Shown: positions 21,385-32,654, counted from the first letter of the stretch. The stretch is 64,000 nt of DNA from Marinobacter sp. (GCF_014859525.1 NZ_JACUUB010000006.1:1-64000); one strand, 5' to 3'. The notes: generated from the sequence alone by a model not told the origin. Numbers and translations: made by a program.

Positions 21385-21744
21385 ATGAAATCAATCAAAC
21401 TGCTTATCGCCGGTCTGCTGTCTCTGATGCCTACTCTTGCTATGGCTCAAGAAGGTGGCCAAGGCATGAGTGTGATGGGTCAGATCATCTTCTTCGGCGG
21501 CTTTATCCTGATTTTTTACTTCCTGATCTGGCGTCCGCAGTCCAAGCGCGCCAAGGAGCACAAAAATCTGATGTCTGGCCTGAACAAGGGTGATGAAGTG
21601 GTTACTTCCGGTGGCGTTGCTGGTCGTATCACCAAGGTAACTGACGACTTCATCGTGTTGGAAGTGGCCGACAATGTCGAAATCAAGGTCCAGAAAGTGG
21701 CTGTAGGTGCGGCTCTTCCGAAGGGCACACTGAAAGATATCTGA
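21385..21744 (+). CDS. yajC: Preprotein translocase subunit YajC
   Basis: FFGGFILIFYFLIWRPQSKRAKEHKNLMSGLNKGDEVVTSGGVAGRI. Confidence 0.97.
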   Translation: MKSIKLLIAGLLSLMPTLAMAQEGGQGMSVMGQIIFFGGFILIFYFLIWRPQSKRAKEHKNLMSGLNKGDEVVTSGGVAGRITKVTDDFIVLEVADNVEIKVQKVAVGAALPKGTLKDI

Positions 21745-21838
21745 GCCGATTTCTGAGCGGGGGACGTGCTACGACGCCCGCTGATTTTTATTGGTTGAAA
21801 CACCAAGGCCGGCGATTTTGCCGGCTCGAAGGATTCTC

Positions 21839-23713
21839 ATGCTAAATAAGTATCCGCTCTGGAAGAACCTGCTTATCGTGTTCGCACTGATTATCGGGTT
21901 CGTTTACGCCTTACCGAATTTCTTCCCTGATGATTACGCCATACAGGTGACGGGTGCTCGTGGAAGCACCGAAGTCGATCAGCGAGTGCTGGACCAGGCT
22001 CTTGGTGCCCTTGAGGCTCGTGGGATTGAGGTCAAAGACAGTGTTCTGGAAGATCGTAACGCATTGATCCGCCTGAATAGCTCAGATGCCCAGCTGCGAG
22101 CGCGCCCGGCTGTTCAGGCTGCCGTTGGTAATAACTACCTGGTTGCTCTGAATATGGCGCCGTCAACGCCTGACTGGCTGCGCAGCCTGGGGGCAGGACC
22201 AATGAAGTTGGGTCTTGATCTGCGTGGTGGTGTTCACTTCTTGCTGGAAGTGGATATGGAGACCGCTGTTGGTCAGCGTCTTGAGGCGCTGTCAGGGCAA
22301 ATCAAAAGAGAGCTCAGAGCAGAGCGGATTCGTTACCGGGGCGGTGACGTTGAGGGTGACCGGGAAATCGTTCTGAATTTCCGTGATACCGATACCCGCA
22401 GTGAAGCCTTTAACCTGGTTCGCCGGCAGTACAATGAGTTTTTGCTGAGCGAGAGCACTCGCGACGGCGAGTTTCTGATCACCTTGACGTTGTCAGAAGC
22501 TGAGGTTCGTTCTATCCAGGAATACGCACTCGAACAGAACCTGACCACCATCCGGAATCGAGTCAATGAATTGGGTGTGGCTGAGCCGCTGGTTCAGCGC
22601 CAGGGTGCAGACCGTATTATTGTCGAGCTGCCGGGCGTACAGGACACAGCCCAGGCAAAACGGGTTCTGGGCGCGACGGCGAATCTGGAATTCCGAATGG
22701 AGGCTCGGCAGGACACGTCTTCAGCGGAGACCGAGCCGTTCAGCTTCCGTGACAATCCACAGCGTAGTGCCCGCCTTGAGCGAGACGTGATCGCCACGGG
22801 CAATAACGTTGCCAATGCCCAGCAGGCGTTTGACGAGAATGGCCAGCCTCAGGTCAATATCACCATGGACTCTGTTGGTGGCGACCTCATGAATCGGGCG
22901 ACCCGTAATAACGTGGGCCGTCGAATGGCGGTGCTGTTCATCGAGTTTCGAACCGAGACCGAGACCCGCGAAGTCGATGGCGAACTCGAACAGGTTGACA
23001 AGCGGATTGTTGAGAAAGGCTTGATCAGTCTGGCCACGGTTCAGTCGGCTCTTGGCAGCAGTTTCCGGATTACCGGGCTGGACTCCATTCCTGAGGCGGC
23101 AGAGCTGGCGCTGCTGTTACGAGCCGGTGCCCTGGCTGCTCCTATGTACTTTGTGCAGGAGCGGACCATCGGGCCAAGTCTTGGTCAACGAAATATTGAT
23201 GCCGGTGTCACCTCTGTTGCCTTTGGTTTCGGTCTGGTGTTGCTCTACATGCTGGCGTTCTATCGGGGCTTCGGTGTGGTGGCGAATATCTCGCTAACCC
23301 TGAACCTGATGCTGTTGTTGGCTTGCATGTCGATTCTTTCAGCTACGCTGACGTTGCCAGGTATTGCTGGTATCGTTCTAACGGTGGGTATGGCGGTTGA
23401 TGCAAACGTACTGATCTTCGAGCGAATAAAAGAGGAACTCAGGGCCGGCGTATCGCCCCAGAATGCCATTAACTCGGGCTACGGTCGGGCATTTATCTCC
23501 ATTTTTGATGCCAATATCACAACGCTGTTGGTGGCGGTCATCCTGTTCGCCATGGGCTCTGGCCCGGTCAAAGGCTTTGCGGTGACTCTGTGCATCGGTA
23601 TTTTGACGTCCATGTTCTGTGGGCTTGTGGTCAGTCGCGCCATTGTGAATGTTGTTTACGGCGGCCGCAGGGTCGAGAAATTGTCGATCGGGGGGAAGCT
23701 GGCCAATGGCTGA
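21839..23713 (+). CDS. secD: Protein translocase subunit SecD
   Basis: MLNKYPLWKNLLIVFALIIGFVYALPNFFPDD; GLDLRGGVHFLLEVDM. Confidence 0.97.
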   Translation: MLNKYPLWKNLLIVFALIIGFVYALPNFFPDDYAIQVTGARGSTEVDQRVLDQALGALEARGIEVKDSVLEDRNALIRLNSSDAQLRARPAVQAAVGNNYLVALNMAPSTPDWLRSLGAGPMKLGLDLRGGVHFLLEVDMETAVGQRLEALSGQIKRELRAERIRYRGGDVEGDREIVLNFRDTDTRSEAFNLVRRQYNEFLLSESTRDGEFLITLTLSEAEVRSIQEYALEQNLTTIRNRVNELGVAEPLVQRQGADRIIVELPGVQDTAQAKRVLGATANLEFRMEARQDTSSAETEPFSFRDNPQRSARLERDVIATGNNVANAQQAFDENGQPQVNITMDSVGGDLMNRATRNNVGRRMAVLFIEFRTETETREVDGELEQVDKRIVEKGLISLATVQSALGSSFRITGLDSIPEAAELALLLRAGALAAPMYFVQERTIGPSLGQRNIDAGVTSVAFGFGLVLLYMLAFYRGFGVVANISLTLNLMLLLACMSILSATLTLPGIAGIVLTVGMAVDANVLIFERIKEELRAGVSPQNAINSGYGRAFISIFDANITTLLVAVILFAMGSGPVKGFAVTLCIGILTSMFCGLVVSRAIVNVVYGGRRVEKLSIGGKLANG

Positions 23714-24659
23714 TACACAGAAGCAACCATTTGATTTTATGGGGTTTCGGAAGATAGCTTCCGTGTTCTCGATAATCCTTGTTGTGATCTCCATTTCATT
23801 GCTGGCAGTTCGTGGTTTGAATTTCGGCATGGATTTCACCGGGGGCACCTCGGTGGAGCTGGAATACGTAGAGGCTCCGGATCTTGATGATATCCGCAAC
23901 GAGATGTCCGGGGCAGGCTACGAGCAGTTTGTGGTTCAGAATTTTGGTTCTGATACGACCATACTGATCCGAATGGCGGAAGCTGAAAATGATCAGTTGG
24001 CTCGAGAAGTAGCTGACTTGTTGGCCTCAACCGGTGTTGAGCTGGAGCTGGTTGGGTCTGAGTTTGTTGGTTCTCAGGTGGGTGATGAGCTGAAAGAAGA
24101 CAGCGGTATCGGATTGTTGATCGCGCTTGCGGTGGTGCTCATCTACGTAGGCATGCGCTTTCAGTTCAAGTTCGGTATTGCCTCGGTGATTCCTCTTGCC
24201 CACGACGTGACCATTGTTCTGGGAGTGTTTGCGCTGTTCCAGTGGACGTTTGATCTGACCGTGCTGGCGGCACTGCTGGCTGTTATCGGCTATTCCCTGA
24301 ACGACACCATTGTTGTGGCGGACCGTATCCGTGAGAACTTCCGGAAAATACGGGTAGGGGAGCCCTGGGACATCATCAACGAATCGATTCATCAGACCAT
24401 CACGCGAACAATCAACACCTCAGGTACAACACTCGTTGTGCTAATGGCGTTGTATTTCTTTGGCGGTGAGGCAATCAATAATTTTGCCATTGCACTGATC
24501 ATTGGTGTCGTTGTGGGCACCTACTCGTCCATCTACGTATCTGCGAACATGTTGATGGTTATGGGTGTTAGCCGCGAGGACCTGATGGTTCCGACAAAAG
24601 AAGGCGCGACTGAGGAGGCCGACGAAGAGCAGCCTCCCGAGTGGTTAAATCGGATGTGA
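23706..24659 (+). CDS. secF: Protein translocase subunit SecF
   Basis: GLNFGMDFTGGTSVELEY; follows secD. Confidence 0.97.
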   Translation: MADTQKQPFDFMGFRKIASVFSIILVVISISLLAVRGLNFGMDFTGGTSVELEYVEAPDLDDIRNEMSGAGYEQFVVQNFGSDTTILIRMAEAENDQLAREVADLLASTGVELELVGSEFVGSQVGDELKEDSGIGLLIALAVVLIYVGMRFQFKFGIASVIPLAHDVTIVLGVFALFQWTFDLTVLAALLAVIGYSLNDTIVVADRIRENFRKIRVGEPWDIINESIHQTITRTINTSGTTLVVLMALYFFGGEAINNFAIALIIGVVVGTYSSIYVSANMLMVMGVSREDLMVPTKEGATEEADEEQPPEWLNRM

Positions 24660-24704
24660 CCTGATCACTGTGTCGGGATTGAATTCCGGCACAGTATTTT
24701 GTAG

Positions 24705-24749
24705 CCAATAAAAAACCGCCAATCCGTTAAGATGGCGGTTTTTTATTGG
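24705..24749. terminator. Bidirectional terminator between secF and suhB
   Basis: CCAATAAAAAACCGCCA ... TGGCGGTTTTTTATTGG perfect inverted repeat. Confidence 0.9.
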
Positions 24750-24758
24750 CCTCGAATA

Positions 24759-25559
24759 TTACCGAGGCAGGCGGCCCCGGAAGGGGTGCAGTAGCTTCAG
24801 GATTTCACGGAACAGCTTTGGGTTTGCCACAATCAATTGGCGAGCGTTGCCAATAGAGGGGTTGCCCGAGAAATCGCCAGTCAGAGCGCCTGACTCCATG
24901 GCGAGTGTTACGCCCAGGTCCAGATCGGACGCCTCCGGACGGAAAATGATGGCGGCATCCAGTAAGCCGGCAGAGACTCGTGCTATGTCGAGCACTACAC
25001 AGCCTGATGTGCGGAACATGCCGCTTTCGCGAGCCAGAGTTGCTGCCATTTCGCCCCAAATCATCGGGTCATCACCCTGGCGGGCTTGATCCAACAGGTT
25101 GGTGGCGAGGGCTGACCGGGCTGGTAGTTTGATGTCTGATGTGCGCACGCGGCGACTGTTCAGTACGGCACCATGGCCACGGCTTGCAGAGTATTCTTCC
25201 CCGGTCACCGGATTGACCAGAAGCAGGTTCTCGGTGCGATTGTTCTTTTTCTGGGACAAGGCCAGAGCAAACTCGGGTATGCCGCGTACAAAGTTGTCTC
25301 GACCCAGAACCGGGAATATGTGCCAGCTTTTGTCGCTACCACCAGCGTCAGCCTCACCCATCGGTGCGATGGTGTGATCTTTATAGGCCTTCGTCAGTTG
25401 CTCGGCAAAGTTATCATAGATAGATTGCTCAACACGCTCCAGTTGCTGGTAGCGGTCGGTCTGATCTTTGCCGTTGGGTTCCTGTCGCTCAAAATGGGCT
25501 TTCAGGTAATCGGATCCCTGGCGGGCAACGCGCAGGGCCATCTTAATTGCTGGTTGCAT
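24759..25559 (-). CDS. suhB: Inositol monophosphatase family protein (SuhB)
   Basis: MQPAIKMALRVARQGSDYLKAHFE; GKDNFVRGIP-like region. Confidence 0.85.
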   Translation of the reverse strand: MQPAIKMALRVARQGSDYLKAHFERQEPNGKDQTDRYQQLERVEQSIYDNFAEQLTKAYKDHTIAPMGEADAGGSDKSWHIFPVLGRDNFVRGIPEFALALSQKKNNRTENLLLVNPVTGEEYSASRGHGAVLNSRRVRTSDIKLPARSALATNLLDQARQGDDPMIWGEMAATLARESGMFRTSGCVVLDIARVSAGLLDAAIIFRPEASDLDLGVTLAMESGALTGDFSGNPSIGNARQLIVANPKLFREILKLLHPFRGRLPR

Positions 25560-25765
25560 CTGAGTGTTCGTTATCCGGGTGTGTTAGGGCCGCGCATGAT
25601 AGCAAAAACTACCGGCGCTTGTCTGTTTTTTGGCTCAGCAAAAGCACGGATATCCCAGATCCAGGGCCGTGTTTCGGCATATCCGGAGGGCGGGCGAGCG
25701 CTTGTTTCTGCTATCATTCCGCTCCTGCGCAATTCAAAGATTATCTATACATAGGCCTGATTACC

Positions 25766-26638
25766 ATGCATAAGCCCGCGTTGCCGCTGGAAGGCACGGA
25801 TACCTTCAATGACCAGATCCGAATCGTTTTGGTTGAAACGTCCCATTCCGGCAATATCGGCGCGGTAGCACGAGCCATGAAAAATATGGGACTCGGGAAT
25901 CTGTGGCTGGTCAATCCGGCGTCTTTTCCGGATGAAACGTCATACGCTCGTGCCGCCGGCGCGTCGGATGTATTGGACAGGGCGCAAGTGGTGGCGTCTC
26001 TGGATGAGGCCCTGGCAGACTGTGTTCTCGTTATGGGTACCAGTGCTCGCGGCCGTAAGGTGCCATGGCCCGTCATTGCGCCGCCCCAGGCGGCCATTAC
26101 CGCCTGCGAGGCCAGTCAGCAGGGCCTGGTTGCGTTGGTGTTCGGGCGAGAGAATCATGGTTTGTCTAATGAGGAGCTTCAGCGCTGCCATTATCATATT
26201 CATATTCCATCCAACCCTGATTACAGTTCTTTGAATCTGTCGATGGCGGTGCAGGTCATCAGTTACGAATTGCGGATGCATTTTTTGCGGAGCCTTGAAG
26301 AGGGGGAGTCCAGCCCCTACCTTGAATCTATGGTTGCTCCGGGGGATCGCGGCTGGGATGTGCCGCCGGCGGCCGTCCATGATGTTGAGGGGTTTTTCGG
26401 GCATCTGGAGCAGGTGCTTGTAGACGTTGATTTTCATCGCCGGAATAACCCCCGGCAATTGATGCCCCGGATCAGGCGACTCTTCCAGCGTGCCCGGCTC
26501 GATCAGATGGAAATCAATATTCTTCGCGGAATTCTAACGTCAGTACAGAAGGCCGCAGGCACTCTACCGGGTAGTGAGCAGAAAAAAACCACTGCGGCGG
26601 ACACCGAGGGTGAAGGGCAGGACACAAGCCATGTTTGA
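25766..26638 (+). CDS. trmJ: tRNA (cytidine/uridine-2'-O-)-methyltransferase TrmJ
   Basis: [48 protein letters not shown]. Confidence 0.96.
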   Translation: MHKPALPLEGTDTFNDQIRIVLVETSHSGNIGAVARAMKNMGLGNLWLVNPASFPDETSYARAAGASDVLDRAQVVASLDEALADCVLVMGTSARGRKVPWPVIAPPQAAITACEASQQGLVALVFGRENHGLSNEELQRCHYHIHIPSNPDYSSLNLSMAVQVISYELRMHFLRSLEEGESSPYLESMVAPGDRGWDVPPAAVHDVEGFFGHLEQVLVDVDFHRRNNPRQLMPRIRRLFQRARLDQMEINILRGILTSVQKAAGTLPGSEQKKTTAADTEGEGQDTSHV

Positions 26639-27410
26639 GCGTTTACGGGAAGATATCCAAAGTGTGTTCCATCGGGACCCGGCAGCGCGGAATACTTTTG
26701 AGGTGCTCACCAATTACCCCGGCCTGCACGCCTTGCTATTCCATCGTTTTTCTCATTGGTTGTGGAGCCTGGGATTAAAATGGCTGGCCCGAACAATTTC
26801 CACCCTGGCGCGCTGGTTAACCGGGATTGAGATTCATCCGGGAGCAACCATTGGTCGTCGCTTCTTTATTGATCATGGGATGGGTGTTGTGATCGGCGAA
26901 ACGACCGTGATTGGTGATGACGTCACCCTGTACCAAGGTGTGACTCTAGGTGGCACCAGCTGGAACAAGGGAAAGCGGCATCCAACCATTGGTGATGGCG
27001 TCGTGGTGGGGGCGGGCGCAAAAATTCTGGGGCCATTTGAGGTGGGAACAGGGGCCAAGATCGGCTCCAACTCGGTGGTGACCAAAGCCGTGCCGGCGGG
27101 CGCAACAGTGATCGGAATCCCGGGCAGGGTAATCGTTAAACGGCACACCGAGGACGATGTCCGGCGTAAAGAAATGGAAGAGCGCATGGGCTTTGATGCC
27201 TATGGCGTGACCGAGGAAATGCCCGATCCCGTAGCCAGGGCGATGCGCTCGCTACTGGATCACATGCATGCGGTGGATGATCGTATTGAAAACATGTGCA
27301 AGGCGCTTCATAAGGTGAACAGTGAATACCAAAATGGCGAGTTACCGCCGTTGCAGGAAGAAGATTTCGATTGCGTTCGGGATGATGAAGATATCAGCGG
27401 TAAAGGCTGA
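26631..27410 (+). CDS. cysE: Serine O-acetyltransferase
   Basis: [44 protein letters not shown]. Confidence 0.96.
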   Translation: MFERLREDIQSVFHRDPAARNTFEVLTNYPGLHALLFHRFSHWLWSLGLKWLARTISTLARWLTGIEIHPGATIGRRFFIDHGMGVVIGETTVIGDDVTLYQGVTLGGTSWNKGKRHPTIGDGVVVGAGAKILGPFEVGTGAKIGSNSVVTKAVPAGATVIGIPGRVIVKRHTEDDVRRKEMEERMGFDAYGVTEEMPDPVARAMRSLLDHMHAVDDRIENMCKALHKVNSEYQNGELPPLQEEDFDCVRDDEDISGKG

Positions 27411-27443
27411 ATACTTGACTGCTTTGGTTGGTCAATTCATACT
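27411..27443 (+). promoter_or_regulatory. iscR promoter overlapping a type-1-like IscR site
   Basis: ATACTTGACTGCTTTGGTTGGTCAA; TTGACT-N17-CATACT. Confidence 0.55.
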
Positions 27444-27488
27444 CATCGCTTCGAATCGAGATTCAATCCCATCTTTGGGGCTGAGAGT

Positions 27489-27986
27489 ATGAAGCTGACC
27501 ACGAAAGGCCGCTACGCGGTAACGGCAATGCTGGATTTGGCTCTTCATGGGAGCCAGGGGCCGGTGAGTCTTGCGGACATTTCGGCCCGGCAAGAAATTT
27601 CCCTGTCCTACCTTGAGCAGCTGTTCTCTCGTCTGCGTCGTCAGAACCTGGTAGAGAGTGTGCGTGGGCCAGGTGGTGGTTACCGCTTGAGCCGCACCGC
27701 CGACGAAGTTTTTGTGGCTGAGGTGGTCGACGCCGTCAGTGAATCCCTGGATACCACTCGATGTGGCAACAAAGGTGACTGCCAGAACGGCGAGAAGTGC
27801 CTGACTCACCACTTGTGGTCTGACCTCAGTGATCAGATTCACCAGTTTCTCAGCGAGATCAGTCTGGGGGATCTGATGCGCAAGCATGAGATCCGCACAG
27901 TGGCTGATCGGCAAAACCGGATACAGTCCGAGAACAGCTCCGATACAATCAATACCCGCCGCCTGATTGACCAGGCTACGGCCTGA
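27489..27986 (+). CDS. iscR: Fe-S cluster assembly transcriptional regulator IscR
   Basis: [20 protein letters not shown]; cluster-ligand region [17 protein letters not shown]. Confidence 0.95.
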   Translation: MKLTTKGRYAVTAMLDLALHGSQGPVSLADISARQEISLSYLEQLFSRLRRQNLVESVRGPGGGYRLSRTADEVFVAEVVDAVSESLDTTRCGNKGDCQNGEKCLTHHLWSDLSDQIHQFLSEISLGDLMRKHEIRTVADRQNRIQSENSSDTINTRRLIDQATA

Positions 27987-28008
27987 CAATTCTTATACCT
28001 CTGTGACT

Positions 28009-29172
28009 ATGAAAAAACCTGTGTATCTTGATTACGCGGCGACGACGCCTGTTGATCCGTCTGTTGCTATGGAAATGATGAAATACCTCGATCCTGAAGG
28101 GGTGTTTGGTAACCCGGCGTCCCGATCCCACGGTTATGGGTGGCAGGCAGAAGCTGCTGTGGAAAACGCCCGGCGCCAGGTTGCAGAACTCATTCACGCA
28201 GATCCGCGGGAAATTGTCTGGACGTCCGGTGCAACGGAGTCTGACAACCTGGCGATCAAAGGTGTGGTTGGGCAGCGTTCCAGTGCCCGAGGCCTGAAAA
28301 GTCACATAGTGACGTCGGTTATCGAGCATAAAGCTGTGGTTGATACCTGCAAATGGCTGGAAAACCATGGTGCGGAGGTTACCTGGTTGCATCCGGAGTC
28401 GGACGGTCGGGTAGCGCCTCAGGCTGTTGTTGAGGCACTCCGTGAAGACACCGCGCTGGTCAGCCTGATGATGGTGAATAACGAGCTGGGTTGCGTTACC
28501 GATATCGCCGCTATCGGTGCTTTGCTGCGCGAGCGCGGAGTCCTTTTCCATGTGGACGCGGCGCAAGCAGCCGGCAAGTCGCCAATAGACGTGGCGAGCC
28601 TCAACGTTGATCTTCTGTCGCTGTCTGCTCACAAGGTCTATGGGCCAAAGGGTGTTGGCGCCCTCTATGTGCGGCGCTCTCCGGACGTGGTGATTGAGGC
28701 TCAGATCCATGGTGGCGGTCACGAGCGGGGAATGCGTTCTGGTACTTTGCCAACTCATCAACTGGTTGGGATGGGTAAGGCGTTTGAGTTGGCGGGTGAA
28801 TGCCTTGAACAAGAGATGGTGTATCTTGAAAGCCTGCGTTCAGCTTTTTTGTCTGGTCTTGGCGAGCTTGAGGGTGTCCATTTCAATGGTAGTCGGGAAT
28901 ATCGGGTGCCAGGCATTGTCAATCTGGCGTTTGAGGGCGTTGATGCCGAGTCGCTGATGCTGGGTTTGCGTAATCTTGCGGTGTCTTCGGGGTCTGCCTG
29001 TGCGTCGGCGACGGTTGAGCCCTCTTTTGTGTTGAGGGGGATTGGTTTGGGCGATGAGTTAGCACACCGCGCACTTCGTTTTTCGTTCGGGCGCTACACC
29101 AGTGTCACAGATATAGAGTTCGCCTGTTCGCACATCGTTGATGTTGTCAGGCGACTTCGTGCCGTGCGGTAG
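28009..29172 (+). CDS. iscS: IscS-family cysteine desulfurase with short C-terminus
   Basis: [23 protein letters not shown]; active-site loop [21 protein letters not shown]; ends RLRAVR. Confidence 0.9.
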   Translation: MKKPVYLDYAATTPVDPSVAMEMMKYLDPEGVFGNPASRSHGYGWQAEAAVENARRQVAELIHADPREIVWTSGATESDNLAIKGVVGQRSSARGLKSHIVTSVIEHKAVVDTCKWLENHGAEVTWLHPESDGRVAPQAVVEALREDTALVSLMMVNNELGCVTDIAAIGALLRERGVLFHVDAAQAAGKSPIDVASLNVDLLSLSAHKVYGPKGVGALYVRRSPDVVIEAQIHGGGHERGMRSGTLPTHQLVGMGKAFELAGECLEQEMVYLESLRSAFLSGLGELEGVHFNGSREYRVPGIVNLAFEGVDAESLMLGLRNLAVSSGSACASATVEPSFVLRGIGLGDELAHRALRFSFGRYTSVTDIEFACSHIVDVVRRLRAVR

Positions 29173-29238
29173 GCAGTAGCACCCGGACTGCGTATAATCG
29201 CCGATCTGAATATTCTTGAACTCAAGTGGAGAAGTACC

Positions 29239-29667
29239 ATGGCAAACGAGCGCACGCTCTCAATTATCAAGCCCGATGCAGTCGCCAAGAACGTTATCGG
29301 TGAAATCTACAGCCGTTTTGAAAAAGCGGACCTGAAAATCGTTGCGTCGAAAATGATGCACCTGACTCAGGAGCAGGCTGAAGGCTTTTATGCTGAGCAC
29401 AAAGAACGCCCGTTCTTTAACGATCTGGTTGCCTTTATGACTTCCGGTCCGGTTGTTGTTCAGGCTCTGGAAGGCGAAGGCGCCATCCTCAAGAACCGCG
29501 ATCTGATGGGTGCGACTAACCCGAAAGAAGCGGCGGCTGGCACTATTCGTGCCGACTTCGCATCATCCATTGATGCCAACGCTGTTCACGGCTCTGACTC
29601 TGCAGCCTCTGCCGAGCGTGAGATTGCGTATTTTTTTAATGACAACGAAATCTGCCCGCGCGGTTGA
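29239..29667 (+). CDS. ndk: Nucleoside diphosphate kinase
   Basis: [40 protein letters not shown]. Confidence 0.98.
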   Translation: MANERTLSIIKPDAVAKNVIGEIYSRFEKADLKIVASKMMHLTQEQAEGFYAEHKERPFFNDLVAFMTSGPVVVQALEGEGAILKNRDLMGATNPKEAAAGTIRADFASSIDANAVHGSDSAASAEREIAYFFNDNEICPRG

Positions 29668-29678
29668 TTCTGTTGTTT

Positions 29679-29704
29679 CAGGGGCGGCATTTGCCACCCC
29701 TGAA
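29679..29704. terminator. Hairpin after ndk, possible weak terminator or processing site
   Basis: TCAGGGGcGGCatttGCCaCCCCTGA; no clear U tract. Confidence 0.4.
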
Positions 29705-29729
29705 TTGGTTATTTGATCGAGGTTATTGC

Positions 29730-30839
29730 ATGACAGGCGCTGCCGAAAAAATCAATCTCCTGGGGATGCCTAAAGAAAAGCTTGAGGCATTTTTTGAATC
29801 CCTGGGCGAAAAACGCTTCCGCGCTCAGCAGGTGTTGCAGTGGATCCATCAGTGGGGCGTTGATGACTTCGATCAAATGACCAATATGAGCAAGGCGTTG
29901 AGGGAAAAGCTAAAGCTTGTGGCAGAGGTGCGTGGCCCGGAGGTGGTGTTTGATGAAACCTCCAAGGATGGTACTCGCAAATGGGTCATGCGGATGGACA
30001 ACGGCAACAGCGTTGAAACCGTGCTTATCCCAGATGGCGAACGCGGCACTCTGTGCGTGTCGTCCCAGATCGGGTGTACCCTTGACTGCACCTTCTGTTC
30101 CACCGGAAAACGCGGATTCAATCGCAATCTGACCGCTGCGGAAGTTATCGGTCAAGTTTGGGTGGCTCGTAAAGCGTTTATGCCGTTCGATATCAACGAC
30201 CGTCCTATCACCAATGTTGTGATGATGGGAATGGGGGAGCCATTGTTGAACTTCGATAACGTGGTCGATGCCATGAACCTGATGATGGAAGATCTCGCTT
30301 ATGGGATTTCCAAGCGTCGTGTAACACTGAGTACCTCTGGCGTTGTTCCAGGCATAGACAAGTTGGCTGAGGTTACCGATGTTTCACTGGCCATCTCGCT
30401 TCATGCACCCAATGATGAATTGCGCAACAAGTTGGTTCCATTAAATAAAAAGTATCCGATCGCAGAATTACTGGCCGCCACAAAGCGATATTTTGCGAGG
30501 TTACCTGAGAAGCGTAAGGCGACGATCGAATACACTGTCATTGAGGGTGTCAACGATCAGCTGGAGCACGCTCACGAACTGGCGGTTCTGCTTAGGGATT
30601 TGCCGTGTAAAATTAATCTGATACCGTTTAACCCATTCCCGGAGAGCGATTTCAAGCGCCCGAGCATGAATGCCACGCGCAGGTTTCAGACGGTTTTGAA
30701 CGAAGCTGGTTACGTTGCAACGATTCGCACCACCCGTGGAGACGATATTGATGCGGCGTGCGGTCAGTTGGTCGGTCGGGTAGACGACCGCACGCGCAGG
30801 AGTCAGAGATACATAGCGGTACAACAGGTTAACCCCTGA
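29730..30839 (+). CDS. rlmN: 23S rRNA/tRNA adenine C2-methyltransferase RlmN
   Basis: Radical SAM motif [19 protein letters not shown]. Confidence 0.97.
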   Translation: MTGAAEKINLLGMPKEKLEAFFESLGEKRFRAQQVLQWIHQWGVDDFDQMTNMSKALREKLKLVAEVRGPEVVFDETSKDGTRKWVMRMDNGNSVETVLIPDGERGTLCVSSQIGCTLDCTFCSTGKRGFNRNLTAAEVIGQVWVARKAFMPFDINDRPITNVVMMGMGEPLLNFDNVVDAMNLMMEDLAYGISKRRVTLSTSGVVPGIDKLAEVTDVSLAISLHAPNDELRNKLVPLNKKYPIAELLAATKRYFARLPEKRKATIEYTVIEGVNDQLEHAHELAVLLRDLPCKINLIPFNPFPESDFKRPSMNATRRFQTVLNEAGYVATIRTTRGDDIDAACGQLVGRVDDRTRRSQRYIAVQQVNP

Positions 30840-30876
30840 TATCGATACCCCGGAAGCGACAAAGGTAAGGTGTTTC

Positions 30877-31683
30877 GTGAAAGGAAAAGCACAAAGTTCA
30901 CCTCTGTTAACAGCGGCCCTTTTGATCGTTGGCTTGATGCTTTCGGGCTGTGTTACCACCACCGATAGCCGGTTTTCCCGGGAAGCAGACCGTGACAAGG
31001 CCGTCAGCAATTATGTTCAGCTGGCGACAGCCTACATTGGCCAGGGCAACCTTGATCGTGCTCGCCATCACCTTGATCGGGCACTGGAAATCTCACCGGA
31101 TAGCCCTCAGGCACAGGCTGCTATGGGGTTGGTTTATAATGCAGAGAACGAACCCGAACTGGCCGAGCGTAACTTTAAGCGAGCGATCGCAAAAGATGGC
31201 AACTACACCCGGGCTCGCGTCTATTACGGTGGCTACCTTTTCAGTCATTCCCGTTTTGAAGAAGCCAGAGACCAATACAGTGTTGCGTCCAGAGACACCG
31301 GCTACCGTGAGCGCGGAGCAGTATTTTACAATCTGGGCATGACTGAAGAACGTCTGGGTAACCGGCCTGCCGCTGAGGCAGCGTATCGCCGGTCAGTCGA
31401 ACTGACTCGGGGCGAGGCAAGAACCTTGCTTTCCTTGTCTCGTGTACTGGTTGAAATGGACGACTACTCCGCGGCATCCCTTTATTACAGTCGCCTGCAG
31501 ACGCTGATTCAGCGCAATCCGCGCCTGACCCATTCGCCGGAGAGCCTGTTTACGGGCATTCGTATCGCGCGCCATTTTGAGGATCGGGACCAGGAGGTCA
31601 GCTTGACGCTGCTGCTGAGGAACGAGTATCCGAATTCTGCGGAGTACCAACAATATAAGGTGTTGATTGCCAATGAGCGGTGA
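30877..31683 (+). CDS. pilW: Type IV pilus biogenesis TPR lipoprotein PilW/PilF
   Basis: Lipobox LSGC, TPR repeats, between rlmN and rodZ. Confidence 0.9.
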   Translation: MKGKAQSSPLLTAALLIVGLMLSGCVTTTDSRFSREADRDKAVSNYVQLATAYIGQGNLDRARHHLDRALEISPDSPQAQAAMGLVYNAENEPELAERNFKRAIAKDGNYTRARVYYGGYLFSHSRFEEARDQYSVASRDTGYRERGAVFYNLGMTEERLGNRPAAEAAYRRSVELTRGEARTLLSLSRVLVEMDDYSAASLYYSRLQTLIQRNPRLTHSPESLFTGIRIARHFEDRDQEVSLTLLLRNEYPNSAEYQQYKVLIANER

Positions 31684-32620
31684 CGTGAAGCCAGATCAAG
31701 CGGCAACGGTGCGGGTCGGAGAGCAACTCAGGCTTGGGCGCGAGCGCCTGGGCCTTGAACTCTCAGCCATTGCTGCCGAGCAGCATCTTCGCCCTTCTGT
31801 GATTCAGGCTATTGAGAATGGCGATTACAGCAAAGTTGACAGCGAACTGTTTCTTAAAGGATACGTTCGAGCGTACGCGCGCCAGATCGGCCTTGATGCC
31901 GACTCCGTGATTGCAGACCTCGACCGGGAGTTGGAACCGGCGCGACAGCAGAGAGAACGTGAACAGCAAGCAAATCCGTTGGTGTCGATTGAGCGAGCTA
32001 AACGTCGGAAGCGACAGCTAGCCAAGATTTTGGCAATCTTATTGGTGATTGCTGTGGGTGCGTATCTGATTGTCGGTTATCTTGCTGAACAGGAGGTTGG
32101 CTCAGATCTCGCCCCTATGTCAGGAACGGAAAGTGCTTCAGATCTCGTCGTTCCCGAGGAGAGCCAGCCTTCGATCCGGCCGGAGCAGGAAGATCAGATG
32201 ACCGGATCTGTTACGAGTGACGGCGTTGTTGACCCGGAGACCGTAACGGCAGACGCTTTGCCGGACGATGCCCGGCCCGAAGACCTGTCGGCCGATCAGC
32301 AGCCCGTTATGATCCAGTCATCGGAACCAGTACCAGAGCCAGAGCCAGAGCAGGTAGTGGCCGCTGAGGTAACCGAAGGTCGACTGCAAATGACGTTTTC
32401 TGATGACTGCTGGGTTCAGGTAACTGATGCCGGCGGAAACCGGTTAGTCAGTTCGCGGCGCCGAAGCGGTGATCTGCTGGATGTGACCGGAGAGGCACCG
32501 CTGCGGGTCGTGATCGGCGCAGTCAGTGCAGTTGAATCTATCCAGTTTCAGGGTGACGCTCTGAATATTGGCGATCTGCGCGTTGTGAACAACCGGTCCG
32601 AATTTACCCTCGAACTCTAG
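31673..32620 (+). CDS. rodZ: RodZ family cytoskeletal protein
   Basis: N-terminal helix-turn-helix LRLGRERLGLELSAIAAEQHLRPSVIQAIENGDY, one TM segment, DUF4115-like C-terminus. Confidence 0.9.
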   Translation: MSGDVKPDQAATVRVGEQLRLGRERLGLELSAIAAEQHLRPSVIQAIENGDYSKVDSELFLKGYVRAYARQIGLDADSVIADLDRELEPARQQREREQQANPLVSIERAKRRKRQLAKILAILLVIAVGAYLIVGYLAEQEVGSDLAPMSGTESASDLVVPEESQPSIRPEQEDQMTGSVTSDGVVDPETVTADALPDDARPEDLSADQQPVMIQSSEPVPEPEPEQVVAAEVTEGRLQMTFSDDCWVQVTDAGGNRLVSSRRRSGDLLDVTGEAPLRVVIGAVSAVESIQFQGDALNIGDLRVVNNRSEFTLEL

Positions 32621-32654
32621 GCCGAACGCCTGAATAAACTGTTGGTCCCAGCAC

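Noticed and set aside
21808-21825. GCCGGC-GATTTT-GCCGGC hairpin upstream of secD
   Set aside because: Short hairpin; the Shine-Dalgarno (AAGGA) lies outside it, so no clear regulatory case.
27976-28812. 278-aa minus-strand ORF antisense to iscS
   Set aside because: Shadow ORF over conserved IscS motifs.
32328-32355. CCAGAGCCAGAGCCAGAG short tandem repeat in rodZ
   Set aside because: Encodes a Pro-Glu linker typical of RodZ-type periplasmic regions; not a separate repeat element.
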